Positions 7,755 through 16,736 of a stretch of DNA of 64,000 bases are shown here, one piece after another; the stretch's first letter is position 1; every line of letters begins with the position of its first letter. This DNA is from a virus: positions 62,001-126,000 of IMG/VR virus record IMGVR_UViG_3300042391_000634, one strand, 5' to 3'. The translations under genes were made by a program, and so were the position numbers. Below the pieces are notes generated by a model that did not search any database, had not been told where the DNA came from, and worked only from the letters and a program-made list of their open reading frames with translations.

Positions 7755-8086
7755 TAAAATTTAGTGATTTATTGGTAGAATCTGAAAAAATAGGATTTGA
7801 CGAGTTTTCGGCAAAGAGATTAAAGGGTGCAACCAAGATTACTGAAGATTCTAAGAAAAAAGGTGGACCGGCTATGTTAACATACCACCATTTTGTAGTA
7901 AAATTACCGTATTATAAGAAAGCATCCGAAGGTAAGTTCAAATTAGACGAGGCAAAAACAGAATTTAAAGAAAATCTTGATAAATTATGTAAATTGACGG
8001 AAGATGTTAAAATAGACCAAGTAGAATTTCAGAAATTGGTCGGTTTAATTGAGGTTTTGGGTGAATTAATCATAAAACACTCTTAA
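7751..8086 (+). CDS. Small protein with T4-internal-protein-like leader
   Basis: 111 residues. The start MIKFSDLLVE followed by Ser closely resembles the T4 capsid-targeting leader type (about ten residues ending in hydrophobic-x-Glu). The body is Lys-rich (KRLKGATKITEDSKKKGG, later VVKLPYYKKASEGKF). Basic small internal proteins are typical DNA-coinjected products in T4. Coupled by ATGA overlap to the upstream leader-bearing gene. Confidence 0.75.
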   Translation: MIKFSDLLVESEKIGFDEFSAKRLKGATKITEDSKKKGGPAMLTYHHFVVKLPYYKKASEGKFKLDEAKTEFKENLDKLCKLTEDVKIDQVEFQKLVGLIEVLGELIIKHS

Positions 8087-8454
8087 AGCAAACCGTCTTT
8101 CTTCTTCATTACTCGTTTTCCCTTTTTTGTTAGAAAAAACATCTCCTCGGTCGTATCATCTTCATATGATTCAACTAAACCCCTATCTTTTAGTTCATAT
8201 AATACACTACCGGCAACGATCTCACGTAAAACAACCTCAAATTCATCGTCATTAAATACACCGAGGAATTCATCGTCTTCGTTTTCCAATTCCCCTAAAA
8301 TAAACTTATCCGTTAGCTTATCTAAAAGGTATTTTTTAGCAAATTCGGTAGATTCAATCTCATAATCCTTAAAAAACTCAGTTTCAATTAAATCACTAAT
8401 AATGTCATTAGTCATCTCTATCACGATTGGTTGGTATATCTTACTCATTATCAT
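8083..8454 (-). CDS. Unknown acidic protein
   Basis: 123 residues (two closely spaced ATGs, 8454 or 8448). Acidic central region (ELENEDDEFLGVFNDDEFE); the second half, VVLREIVAGSVLYELKDRGLVESY then FLTKKGKRVMKKK, looks like a winged-helix fragment. It converges with the preceding operon, overlapping by 4 nt. A late-type box lies upstream. Confidence 0.65.
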   Translation of the reverse strand: MIMSKIYQPIVIEMTNDIISDLIETEFFKDYEIESTEFAKKYLLDKLTDKFILGELENEDDEFLGVFNDDEFEVVLREIVAGSVLYELKDRGLVESYEDDTTEEMFFLTKKGKRVMKKKDGLL

Positions 8455-8467
8455 TAAATTGGTCTAT

Positions 8468-8476
8468 TATAAATAA
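8468..8476 (-). promoter_or_regulatory. Late-type promoter box TTATTTATA
   Basis: TTATTTATA on the minus strand, 14-20 nt before the alternative starts of the 8083-8454 gene. Confidence 0.4.
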
Positions 8477-8535
8477 TAATTAAAAAACGCCTAAAAAAGA
8501 AATTTTCATGACTTTTATTTTTCATTTTTTTTTAT

Positions 8536-8551
8536 TATATTAATACAAAAT
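8536..8551 (+). promoter_or_regulatory. Shared 16-nt upstream element TATATTAATACAAAAT
   Basis: The identical 16-mer occurs on the minus strand at 16046-16061, also upstream of a start codon. Here it is 10 nt before the first glycosyltransferase. It may be a third promoter class. Confidence 0.4.
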
Positions 8552-8560
8552 CAATTATAC

Positions 8561-9814
8561 ATGAAAAAAGGAAAAATTTTTGTACAGATAGCATCCTACA
8601 GAGACCCCGAAATGATACCTACCATTGAGGACATGATTAAAAAGGCTAAAAATCCACAAAATTTAACATTTGGTATTTGCTGGCAATATGATAGTAGTGA
8701 ACCTATTACAATGTTTGACGGTATTGAACAATTTAGAGTTAGTAAACATCACTATGGTGAAAGTGAAGGTTTAGGATGGGCAAGACATATTACTAATACA
8801 TTATATGATGATGAAGAATATACATTACAAATTGATTCACATCACAGATTCGTTCAGGATTGGGATGTGATTGTTTTAGAAGATTTTAAACAAGCAAAAA
8901 AATTATCTAAAAAACCTATAATTTCAACATATTGCACACCGTTTAACCCAAAGGAAGATGAAAGTAAATGGAGTCCTACACCTTGTTTAATGTCTCAATA
9001 TGAATTTAGTGGAGATAGATTATTGATGAGTATGCCTTGGTATATTCAAGATTATAAAACAAGAACTAACGTTATTAAAGCAAGAACAATAAGTGGTCAC
9101 TTCTATTTCACTTATGGTAAATTCATTAAAGAAGTTCCGTATGATTCAGATATCTATTTTGGTGGTTACACTGAAGAAACGACATTGAGTGTTCGTGCGT
9201 TTACAAATGGTTATGATTTCTATAGTCCATATCGTATGGTTATGTGGCACGAATATACAAGAAACTACCGTGCCAAACATTGGGACGATCATGGTGTTAA
9301 TAGTGAAACAAAGAAAACAAGTGGCCAACGAGATGTTTACGCTCGTAATAAAACCCGTCAATTATTTGGTACAGAAAACTATGATATTGATATGGGGATA
9401 TATGGTTTAGGAACTGATAGGTCTTTACATGACTATGAAGTTTATGGAGGATTTGATTTTAAAAAATGTGTTATTCAAGATTACACATTGAAGGTTAAAG
9501 AACCACCAAATCCTTCTGATTGGGAAAATCAATTTATAACAAATAAATATGATTTAACGGTAGAATGGGATTTAGAATTCTTTAAGAAATTTGAATTTAC
9601 TAAACCTAAATTTTTAACTTTTGCAATTCACACATCTTCTGGAATAGAATTACATAGAAAAGATTTTACAGTTGAAGAAAATCCACAATATGTTAATTTA
9701 GAAAATAATAAAACTACAGTTAATTTAGAGTGTATTGAGAAACCCGGCAAGATTGTGATGTATTTATTTGATGAAGATAAACAATGGAGCGATAGGTATG
9801 AAAAAACAATCTAA
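8561..9814 (+). CDS. GlcNAc-transferase-like glycosyltransferase (GT60-type)
   Basis: 417 residues. The N-terminal 280 match the family containing Skp1 N-acetylglucosaminyltransferases: IFVQIASYRDPEMIPTIEDM at the start, then GLGWARHITNTLYDDEEY, then LQIDSHHRF with the D-x-H metal motif, and GGYTEETTLSVRAFTNGYDFYSP. The C-terminal 100 residues are a separate beta-rich segment. First gene of a glycan cassette to 14946, with 1-2 nt overlaps or gaps. It likely transfers a sugar to a phage or host acceptor; the acceptor is unknown. Confidence 0.82.
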   Translation: MKKGKIFVQIASYRDPEMIPTIEDMIKKAKNPQNLTFGICWQYDSSEPITMFDGIEQFRVSKHHYGESEGLGWARHITNTLYDDEEYTLQIDSHHRFVQDWDVIVLEDFKQAKKLSKKPIISTYCTPFNPKEDESKWSPTPCLMSQYEFSGDRLLMSMPWYIQDYKTRTNVIKARTISGHFYFTYGKFIKEVPYDSDIYFGGYTEETTLSVRAFTNGYDFYSPYRMVMWHEYTRNYRAKHWDDHGVNSETKKTSGQRDVYARNKTRQLFGTENYDIDMGIYGLGTDRSLHDYEVYGGFDFKKCVIQDYTLKVKEPPNPSDWENQFITNKYDLTVEWDLEFFKKFEFTKPKFLTFAIHTSSGIELHRKDFTVEENPQYVNLENNKTTVNLECIEKPGKIVMYLFDEDKQWSDRYEKTI

Positions 9815-10992
9815 TGAGAATAGCATTTATAGTAATTGGTAATAGTAGAAGAAGTAACTATCTTAATGGTCACAACTTAAGATATGGTAATGGTGGTGGT
9901 TCAGGAACCGATACAAGTTCAGTATTGGTTGCTGAATACCTTGCAAAACAAGGACACGAAGTTGTCTTTGTTGCAGATAAGTTAGAACCAAAATTAGAGG
10001 AAGAGTATAAAGCAAAAGGTAGAGTTTACATACCAGGGGAAGAATTCTACGGGGTAAAATATACCAACGACAATTTTGATGGAATCGATAACAAAGAGTT
10101 TGATATAGTGGTTAGTATGTTATGGTTCCAAGATTATGATAAATTACCAATTACAGTTACTAAAGGTTTAATTTATTGGTCACATATGCAATGGATTTAT
10201 GGTGTTGACCACATCAAAAATTATGTAAAAAATAATAATCTTTCATTGGGGTTTGTTCATATTTCAGAATGGGAAAAAAAGATGACAGGTGGGTTAACGG
10301 AATCGATTAAAAATAACGAAGTTAATACAAATGTTCAAATTTCATTAATTCCTAATCCTATTATGGATGAAATGATAAATGAAGTCGTTAGTTTAACCCC
10401 AACAAGAAAACCACATAAGTTTATATTTCATGCAGCTTGGGCTCGTGGGGGTAATGTTGCAATTGAAGCTGTTAGAAAATTAGATTATCCTGATACTGAA
10501 TTTCATGCATTTGATTATTTAATGGCAACACATAATCACCAAGATTCATTTTTTAATTTACATAATGGTGTTGATAAGAAAACACTTTTTACTAATATTG
10601 CGGAGAGTGAGTATTTTATTTATCCATTATATACACCATATCAGGATGTACATAAAGACACTTTTTCTTGTGTTGTGGCTGAAGCTATTGCGTTGGGTGC
10701 TATTGTTGTAACATACCCGTTAGGTGCTTTACCTGAAAATTTCGGTGAGTTTTGTCAATGGTTAGATTTTCCTGAAGGTGTAGATGTTGAAAAAATGCAA
10801 AACGAAGCATTAACAAAAGATTTAGAAGGTAAGTTTACTATAACTGATAATATTGTGGAGAAGATAAAATATTTAGAAGAAAATCCACAAATAAAAGAAG
10901 AGTTAAGGAAAAAAGGTAAGGAATCTATCAACTCACGATTTAATGTTAATACAGTCGGCCAAATGTGGACCGATTTAATTAATAAACTATAA
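9814..10992 (+). CDS. GT-B glycosyltransferase (GT4-like)
   Basis: 392 residues. N-terminal Rossmann-type half with GGGSGTDTSSVLVAEYLAKQGHEV (split across two strands), linker near 200, C-terminal half FIFHAAWARGGNVAIEAVRKL and DTFSCVVAEAIALGAIVVTYPLGALPE, where the E-x7-E-like motif of GT4 sits. The start overlaps the previous stop by one base. The donor sugar is undetermined. Confidence 0.82.
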   Translation: MRIAFIVIGNSRRSNYLNGHNLRYGNGGGSGTDTSSVLVAEYLAKQGHEVVFVADKLEPKLEEEYKAKGRVYIPGEEFYGVKYTNDNFDGIDNKEFDIVVSMLWFQDYDKLPITVTKGLIYWSHMQWIYGVDHIKNYVKNNNLSLGFVHISEWEKKMTGGLTESIKNNEVNTNVQISLIPNPIMDEMINEVVSLTPTRKPHKFIFHAAWARGGNVAIEAVRKLDYPDTEFHAFDYLMATHNHQDSFFNLHNGVDKKTLFTNIAESEYFIYPLYTPYQDVHKDTFSCVVAEAIALGAIVVTYPLGALPENFGEFCQWLDFPEGVDVEKMQNEALTKDLEGKFTITDNIVEKIKYLEENPQIKEELRKKGKESINSRFNVNTVGQMWTDLINKL

Positions 10993-10993
10993 T

Positions 10994-11704
10994 ATGAAGG
11001 TACAGGATTTTTTTAAAGAATTGTTTTATATAAATTTAGATTCAAGAACAGATAGAAAAGAACAATTTGAAAGTGAAGTGAGTCAATATGAATTTAATAC
11101 TTTCATAAAAAGATCACCCGCTTGTATCCCAAAAATAGATGATGTTGGTGATGATTATGAATTATTAGGTTATAGAAAACATGGTGCTTGTGGAAGGTCA
11201 CATAAAAATTTAGTACAATATGCGAAAGATAAAAATCTTGAAAATATTTTCGTATTTGAAGATGACGCATCATTTTATAATGATGGTGACACAAGTGCAA
11301 TTGAAATAATTGAAAGTGCTTTGGATACGTTAAATACCATTCCCGATTGGGACTTATTTTATATGGGTGGTATTATTTTTGATGAGAATATAAACAAACC
11401 GTTTGGTAATTTATTAAAGGTAGATAAAATTTTAACAACACACGCTTGGGGAATAAATAAAAAATGTTATGATACTATTTTAAAATATAGACCTGGCGAT
11501 GGTTACACCGAACAATTTGATAGCCCAATTGATGGTAATATTGGTCTTAACACAAATTTAAATAAATTTTTAGCATATCCATTAGCGGTATACCAAAGAC
11601 CAAATATTTTATCAGATTGTGCAATTCGTAGTGATGGTGTTATTTTAAAATCTGACGATGTTAGTCCTTGGATTAGAAATTATAATAAAAATATTAGAAA
11701 ATGA
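10994..11704 (+). CDS. GT25-family glycosyltransferase (LPS-type)
   Basis: 236 residues. YINLDSRTDRKEQFESEV at the start and GACGRSHKNLVQYAKDK then IFVFEDDASF are the family signatures (E-D-D metal site near residue 92). Family members act in lipooligosaccharide galactosylation. It overlaps the next gene by 4 nt. Confidence 0.85.
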   Translation: MKVQDFFKELFYINLDSRTDRKEQFESEVSQYEFNTFIKRSPACIPKIDDVGDDYELLGYRKHGACGRSHKNLVQYAKDKNLENIFVFEDDASFYNDGDTSAIEIIESALDTLNTIPDWDLFYMGGIIFDENINKPFGNLLKVDKILTTHAWGINKKCYDTILKYRPGDGYTEQFDSPIDGNIGLNTNLNKFLAYPLAVYQRPNILSDCAIRSDGVILKSDDVSPWIRNYNKNIRK

Positions 11705-12483
11705 AATTAGGTTTATTTTATCAAACTGGATTTAGATATGTTGCGGCATATAATGCATTAAAACAATTTAGAAAATTTTATCCTGACTCACCTGTGGCAA
11801 TGTATGAAGATAATAGTTTTGTAATGGAACCAATATCTAAAAAATTTAACTGTTCATACAATAGAACAAATTTAAATGGATTTAACGATCCAAACAGTGG
11901 TAGACCAGCATTTAATATTACAACGATTCTTGGTTGGTTTGATAGAGTTTATGATGCTTGTACCACCACTTTAATTGATGTTGATTGGGTAATGAATTTT
12001 GAAGATGATGTTTGGTTTAAAAGAGAAATAAATAGAGAACCATTATATGATTTGTCAGGAATAGGTGGTGTAGGTTGGAATGAAAAATTATATTTATATT
12101 TGGGAACTGAAACAAGGTCAATATATGGATGTGGAGGATCTGTTTTTAATAGACTTAAATTTATTGAGGCTTATAAAAAAATAAAAGATATTAAATGGGA
12201 TGAGGTTGAATTAATAGAAAGGAGACCTCTTGAATGGACGGATAGTGCAATTACATTTTTATTTTTATTTTCTAAATTAAGTGTTGGTCAATGGGAAGAC
12301 GCTCAACAATACAGACACTCAAACATCCCACATATGGGGGATAGATTAGGTTGGCCGGGGACTATGGAGGATTTAGAAAATGAACAGGGGGACATTTCGG
12401 TTATACATTGTTGGAAACCATATTATTACCCAACAAAAGAAGAAATAGATTTAGTTGATTTAGATTTAGAAAAATATAAGTAA
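11701..12483 (+). CDS. GT-A-fold glycosyltransferase-like protein
   Basis: 260 residues. LGLFYQTGFRYVAAYNALKQF then DWVMNFEDDVWF gives a D-x-D-type metal motif near residue 100, and YGCGGSVFNRLKFIEAY fits the acceptor-side loop. Weak match to any single family; assigned as GT-A by motif and by position inside the cassette. Stop and next start overlap (TAATG). Confidence 0.7.
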   Translation: MKLGLFYQTGFRYVAAYNALKQFRKFYPDSPVAMYEDNSFVMEPISKKFNCSYNRTNLNGFNDPNSGRPAFNITTILGWFDRVYDACTTTLIDVDWVMNFEDDVWFKREINREPLYDLSGIGGVGWNEKLYLYLGTETRSIYGCGGSVFNRLKFIEAYKKIKDIKWDEVELIERRPLEWTDSAITFLFLFSKLSVGQWEDAQQYRHSNIPHMGDRLGWPGTMEDLENEQGDISVIHCWKPYYYPTKEEIDLVDLDLEKYK

Positions 12484-13307
12484 TGCAAAGTAATAATTAC
12501 ATAACAAGTAGATTACAGGGTAGGACTGGAAATATGATGTTTCAAATAGCACATGGGTTTGCTAAGTCATTAGAATATAATAGACAATTTATTGCTCCGT
12601 CACATGAATCTTCTAGTGGACATTTAGAAAAAACATTATTTAGAAAAATAGATTTTAATATAACGCATACACCTTCAGGTGATATATCTAAACATCTATT
12701 TTTACCGTTTCATTATAATGAAATAGAAGAACCATCATTTGATAAACCAACAGTATATGTTGGTTGGTTCCAAAGTGAAAAGTATTTTAAAAAATATACA
12801 GAAGTTATAAAAGATTTATTTTCACCCACATTAGAGTTTATTAATAGAGCTAAAGTAAATTTTCCGTTTTTAGGTAATAGTGTTGTTGGGGCAATAAATG
12901 TAAGGAGGGGAGATTATTTAACACAACCAACTAGACATCCTGTTGTTTCGATTGATTACATAAATGAGGCTTATAAACATTTACCTAAATGTGATTATAT
13001 TTTAGTTTTAAGTGATGATATACCATGGTGTAGAGAAAATATTAAAATAGAAAATGTAATATTTGTTGATAATTATTTAGATTGTGACGGACTATGGTTA
13101 TTATCACTTTGTAATCATTTTATAATAAGTAATTCATCGTTCTCATGGTGGGGAGCTTATTTATCAAATAGTGAAAATAAAAAAGTAATTTCACCAAGTA
13201 CGTGGGTAGGTCCCGATATTGTTGATAATATGGAAGATATTTGGTGTGATAATTGGGTTAAAATACCAACAAAATATAATGAAGGTAAAATAATATTAGA
13301 TATATGA
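12483..13307 (+). CDS. GT11 alpha-1,2-fucosyltransferase-like protein
   Basis: 274 residues. The start SRLQGRTGNMMFQIAHGFA, the central VGAINVRRGDYL (the family's H/N-x-RRGDY motif), SDDIPWCRENI and the C-terminal SNSSFSWWGAYLS are diagnostic of GT11. It should use GDP-fucose from the host. Fucosylation of phage or host surface glycans is the likely outcome. It overlaps the methyltransferase gene by 4 nt. Confidence 0.88.
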   Translation: MQSNNYITSRLQGRTGNMMFQIAHGFAKSLEYNRQFIAPSHESSSGHLEKTLFRKIDFNITHTPSGDISKHLFLPFHYNEIEEPSFDKPTVYVGWFQSEKYFKKYTEVIKDLFSPTLEFINRAKVNFPFLGNSVVGAINVRRGDYLTQPTRHPVVSIDYINEAYKHLPKCDYILVLSDDIPWCRENIKIENVIFVDNYLDCDGLWLLSLCNHFIISNSSFSWWGAYLSNSENKKVISPSTWVGPDIVDNMEDIWCDNWVKIPTKYNEGKIILDI

Positions 13308-13858
13308 TAAATGAAAGAGGTTATTGGTTAGAAAAGAACAGTCATGAACACAAATATGATTTACCTCTGAACCAAGAATTAATAAAAATTTTAAAAGAAA
13401 TAAATTGTAAGTCAATCGTTGATTTGGGGTGTGGCCCTGGTTTATACACTAAATCTTTTATTGTAAGTAATTTTGATTGTGAATGTTATGATGGTAATCC
13501 ACATACTCCGAATGAAACGGATAATTTATGTTCAATATTAGATTTATCTGAACCGTTTGATTTAAATAAAAAATTTGATTGTGTATTATCTTTAGAAGTT
13601 GGAGAACATATCCCAAAAGAATATCAAGATATTTTTATTGAAAATTTATTAAGACATTCAAATGGATTAATTATTTTATCGTGGGCCACTATCGGTCAGG
13701 GGGGACATGGTCATGTAAATGAACAACCAAATGATTATATTGAAGGTTTATTAACACCTCACAATTATAAAAGAAATACAGAATATGAAAGTAGATTGAG
13801 GAATAGTGCTCAGTGGTGGTGGTTTAAAAATACCGTTATGGTGTTCCAAAAATATTAA
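13304..13858 (+). CDS. Class I SAM-dependent methyltransferase
   Basis: 184 residues. SIVDLGCGPGLYTKSF is the SAM-binding motif I; CVLSLEVGEHIP is motif IV-like. In this context it may methylate a sugar or a capping residue. Located between the fucosyltransferase and UDP-galactopyranose mutase. Confidence 0.82.
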   Translation: MINERGYWLEKNSHEHKYDLPLNQELIKILKEINCKSIVDLGCGPGLYTKSFIVSNFDCECYDGNPHTPNETDNLCSILDLSEPFDLNKKFDCVLSLEVGEHIPKEYQDIFIENLLRHSNGLIILSWATIGQGGHGHVNEQPNDYIEGLLTPHNYKRNTEYESRLRNSAQWWWFKNTVMVFQKY

Positions 13859-13860
13859 AT

Positions 13861-14946
13861 ATGTACGATTACTTAATAGTTGGTGCAGGATTCTACGGAT
13901 CCATTTGTGCACATGAATTAACAAAAAAAGGTTATAAGGTTTGTGTTATTGATAATAGAAACCATATCGGAGGCAATTGCCACACTGAGAACAAAGACGG
14001 TATTAATATACATACTTATGGACCTCACGTATTTCACACATCTAATGAAGAAGTATGGAAATGGATAAATCAATTTGTTGAATTTAATAACTTTACATTA
14101 AGAATTGTTGCAAATTATAAAGGTGAGATTTATGCGTTACCATTTAATATGTGGACATTTAACAAGTTATGGAACGTCGTTACACCTAAAGAAGTGGAAG
14201 ATATAATTAAATCTCAATCAATAGGTATTGATGAACCATCTAATTTAGAAGAACAAGCAATTAAATTGGTTGGTTCGGATATCTATGAAAAATTAATTAA
14301 ACATTACACAGCTAAGCAGTGGAGAAAAGACCCAAAAGAATTACCAAAAGAGATTATCACAAGATTACCAGTTCGTTTAACATACGATAACAATTATTTT
14401 AATGACAAATATCAAGGTATTCCAATTGGTGGATACACACAAATATTTGAAAAATTATTAGATGGTATTGAAGTTAAATTAGGGGTTGATTATTTTAAAG
14501 ATGAATTACCAGAACATAATAAAGTAATTTATACTGGACCAATTGATAAATATTTTAATTACAAGTATGGTGAGTTAGAATATAAAACTACAAGATTTGA
14601 ACATTATATTTTTGGTACGGATAATTATCAAGGTTGTGCCGTTATGAATTATACGGATAGTGAAACAACGCATACGAGAACTATAGAACATAAACATTTT
14701 GAACCTGACGTTAAAACCGAATTAACGTGGGTAACATGGGAATACCCAACACAATATAAAGCAGGAGAAACAGAACCGTATTATCCTGTAAATGACAAAG
14801 AGAATACTGAAATGTATTTGAAATACAAAGAAGAGTCTAATAAGTTAGAGAACATACATTTTGGTGGGAGATTGGCCGAATACAAATATTATGATATGCA
14901 CCAAGTGATATCATCAGCATTAAATTATATAAAGAGTTTTACCTAA
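13861..14946 (+). CDS. glf: UDP-galactopyranose mutase
   Basis: 361 residues, normal length. FAD-binding start YDYLIVGAGFYGSICAHEL, then NRNHIGGNCHTE, HTYGPHVFHTSNEEVW with the active-site region, YTAKQWRKDPKELP, and the C-terminal HFGGRLAEYKYYDMHQV. It converts UDP-Galp to UDP-Galf, so the cassette probably builds a galactofuranose-containing glycan. The substrate is shared with host nucleotide-sugar metabolism. Confidence 0.95.
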   Translation: MYDYLIVGAGFYGSICAHELTKKGYKVCVIDNRNHIGGNCHTENKDGINIHTYGPHVFHTSNEEVWKWINQFVEFNNFTLRIVANYKGEIYALPFNMWTFNKLWNVVTPKEVEDIIKSQSIGIDEPSNLEEQAIKLVGSDIYEKLIKHYTAKQWRKDPKELPKEIITRLPVRLTYDNNYFNDKYQGIPIGGYTQIFEKLLDGIEVKLGVDYFKDELPEHNKVIYTGPIDKYFNYKYGELEYKTTRFEHYIFGTDNYQGCAVMNYTDSETTHTRTIEHKHFEPDVKTELTWVTWEYPTQYKAGETEPYYPVNDKENTEMYLKYKEESNKLENIHFGGRLAEYKYYDMHQVISSALNYIKSFT

Positions 14947-14995
14947 TATTTATTACTACACCATAAACATATAAACAAAATATAGATGGCCGACG

Positions 14996-15241
14996 GTGAT
15001 AGTAAAAACAGTAAACAAATTAAAAACAAAAGATTCAAGATTGAATTTATACAAAGATACATCTCTAATGTTAGCGATGTTCTTTCTCCCGTTTGGATAC
15101 GACGCTTTATTCAAGTTAATAATGGACATGAGTGGTTCATATTGGGTAGCCGATATCGTTTTCTATTCCATTTCAGGATGTTTTTGGTTATCCTATATAT
15201 TACTTACACGGCACTTAAATAAACAAAAAACCTCCAATTAG
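14996..15241 (+). CDS. Small two-helix membrane protein (GTG start, frame uncertain)
   Basis: 81 residues from GTG 14996: LMLAMFFLPFGYDALFKLI and ADIVFYSISGCFWLSYILL are two transmembrane helices. An ATG at 14986 opens a different frame encoding a plausible soluble start (MADGDSKNSKQIKN) that loses membrane character after about 30 codons. Either the GTG is used, or a frameshift joins the two. An ATATTTATT-like box lies at about 14946-14954. Confidence 0.55.
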   Translation: MIVKTVNKLKTKDSRLNLYKDTSLMLAMFFLPFGYDALFKLIMDMSGSYWVADIVFYSISGCFWLSYILLTRHLNKQKTSN

Positions 15242-15259
15242 GAGGTTTTCTTTTTTTCT
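15229..15259 (+). terminator. Rho-independent terminator
   Basis: CCTCC-aatta-GGAGG hairpin followed by a T-rich run on the plus strand; it overlaps the stop of the membrane protein. Confidence 0.75.
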
Positions 15260-15378
15260 TCAGGTTTTTTTAATCCTTTTTTTAAATCGTCTTTTTTGAT
15301 TAAATCAGATTTAATTGCTGTTTTATGTTGATCGGAAATTTTCTTTTTTTCCTCATCGGACATTTGTAATATTGCCAT
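15238..15378 (-). CDS. Very small charged phage protein (46 residues)
   Basis: Begins MAILQMSDEEKKKISDQHKT and ends in Lys/Glu-rich GLKKPEEKKKTS. Its composition is extreme (over 25% Lys). The end lies inside the terminator hairpin of the opposite strand. It sits 2 nt downstream of the 15381 gene in the same orientation, which supports a real third gene of this unit. Confidence 0.65.
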   Translation of the reverse strand: MAILQMSDEEKKKISDQHKTAIKSDLIKKDDLKKGLKKPEEKKKTS

Positions 15379-15380
15379 AG

Positions 15381-15698
15381 TTATATCGTTTTAGTTTTCA
15401 TTATTTCAATCGAATCATCTTTCTTATGTTTCAACATTTCACATTTTTCATAATCTTCCCTTTCTTCAAATATCCTAATTAACTCATCTACTATTTCAAT
15501 GTAAAGTTGTAAATCATTATCATAAGATAAGATGGTACACGTATTATTATACTCATTTAATATCTCATTGTCAACTGCAACCATAAAATTAGTTACCATT
15601 TCCAATTCATCTTCATCATAGTTGTCATTATGTAAAACTCTTGTTGATTGTAAAAGAAAGTTAATTGACATACTCATATCATTATAAATATCATTCAT
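15381..15698 (-). CDS. Small UVR-like motif protein
   Basis: 105 residues. The C-terminal FEEREDYEKCEMLKHKKDD is a UVR-like helical hairpin motif, also present as FFEENEDYEMCGQ in the 44646-44981 protein. The rest is acidic and helical. It overlaps the upstream gene by 4 nt. Function unknown. Confidence 0.7.
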   Translation of the reverse strand: MNDIYNDMSMSINFLLQSTRVLHNDNYDEDELEMVTNFMVAVDNEILNEYNNTCTILSYDNDLQLYIEIVDELIRIFEEREDYEKCEMLKHKKDDSIEIMKTKTI

Positions 15699-16018
15699 AT
15701 TTTGTCTTTTAATTTTTTATCTAATATCTTAAAACATTCTATAAACCCTTCAGTTTCAGTCTCATCTCTGGTTGGTTTTGATTCTTGGGTTGGACCAAAA
15801 ACAACACCGTTTTTAAGTGAAACCGAAAATACCCATTGGTTTGGATTATACATTTCGATGGTTAAATACACACCCTCTTTATCAAAAAACTGATAAAGTT
15901 TTTTTGTGTCATATAAACCTAAAGTCGATAGACTAATAATCCCAACATTGGGAAACATGGTATCCTTAAATCTTTGAAATGAGATGGGATACAAATACTC
16001 AATAACATACCAATCCAT
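15695..16018 (-). CDS. Unknown small protein
   Basis: 107 residues from the ATG at 16018 (MDWYVIEYLYPISFQRF); the upstream in-frame extension to 16066 runs through the 16-mer promoter-like element and is rejected. No domain is recognised; it reads like a compact alpha/beta protein (NQWVFSVSLKNGVVFG). Confidence 0.7.
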   Translation of the reverse strand: MDWYVIEYLYPISFQRFKDTMFPNVGIISLSTLGLYDTKKLYQFFDKEGVYLTIEMYNPNQWVFSVSLKNGVVFGPTQESKPTRDETETEGFIECFKILDKKLKDKI

Positions 16019-16045
16019 ATGTTTAATTATAAGAAAAATATTTCT

Positions 16046-16061
16046 ATTTTGTATTAATATA
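16046..16061 (-). promoter_or_regulatory. Second copy of TATATTAATACAAAAT element
   Basis: Exact minus-strand copy of the 16-mer at 8536-8551, 27 nt upstream of the ATG at 16018. Confidence 0.4.
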
Positions 16062-16112
16062 AACAATATTTTTTGATTTTGATTGAAACCATTATAATTA
16101 TGATTATTTACT

Positions 16113-16352
16113 ATGTATATAAGAGAGTTTTATTATAATGACGATAACAGAATGTTATACGTTGAATTTTCCACCGATAATGATGGAGAAGATACCTATA
16201 GGGTATTAGAATTAACCGTAGAGGATGTCATGTATTATTCTCCTAACATCATTCACGAAAGTGATATGTATGATATGGAGGAGAATGATGTGGTTGAGAT
16301 GATTAATCAATATTCAACCGAAAATGATTTACCCGAAGAATCAATTTTGTAA
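16113..16352 (+). CDS. Small acidic protein
   Basis: 79 residues, strongly acidic (STDNDGEDTY, DMYDMEENDVVEM). No family recognised. It ends 12 nt before the zincin gene start, and its stop overlaps the late-type box of that gene. Confidence 0.65.
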   Translation: MYIREFYYNDDNRMLYVEFSTDNDGEDTYRVLELTVEDVMYYSPNIIHESDMYDMEENDVVEMINQYSTENDLPEESIL

Positions 16353-16360
16353 TATTTATA
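16352..16360 (+). promoter_or_regulatory. Late-type promoter box ATATTTATA
   Basis: ATATTTATA 4 nt upstream of the 16365 ATG; a very short or absent leader would result. Confidence 0.4.
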
Positions 16361-16364
16361 AAGT

Positions 16365-16736
16365 ATGAGTTTTTTAACTGACGAGAAAAAGGAGATTTTA
16401 GACAAGTTTGTCCTATTTGTGAAGAACGAATTGGAACTTGACTCCGTTCCTACTATTAAGGTTCAAAACAACAGGGATGGTCTAAAAACAACCGCAAACT
16501 ACGATTATACCAAAGAAAACAAGATTATTAAGGTTTGTGCTAAGAACCGAGCACTAGTGGACGTATGTAGAAGTATTGCTCATGAGATGGTTCATCACAA
16601 ACAATTTGAACAAGGTCGTCTAAAAGTCCAGCCACCCGATATAGGTGGTGAGATTGAGGATGAAGCGAACGCAAAGGCTGGCCAATTTATCAAAATGTAT
16701 TCCAAAGAAGACCCAAATATCTACAACGAAGATTAA
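16365..16736 (+). CDS. Zincin-type metalloprotease-like protein
   Basis: 123 residues. SIAHEMVHHKQFEQGR provides HExxH near residue 70 and GGEIEDEANAKAGQF may supply a third ligand (Glu). It resembles small phage zincins; it is a second zincin besides 5898-6290 but not clearly its paralog. A late gene by its box, just upstream of the large ejection-protein candidates. Confidence 0.78.
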   Translation: MSFLTDEKKEILDKFVLFVKNELELDSVPTIKVQNNRDGLKTTANYDYTKENKIIKVCAKNRALVDVCRSIAHEMVHHKQFEQGRLKVQPPDIGGEIEDEANAKAGQFIKMYSKEDPNIYNED

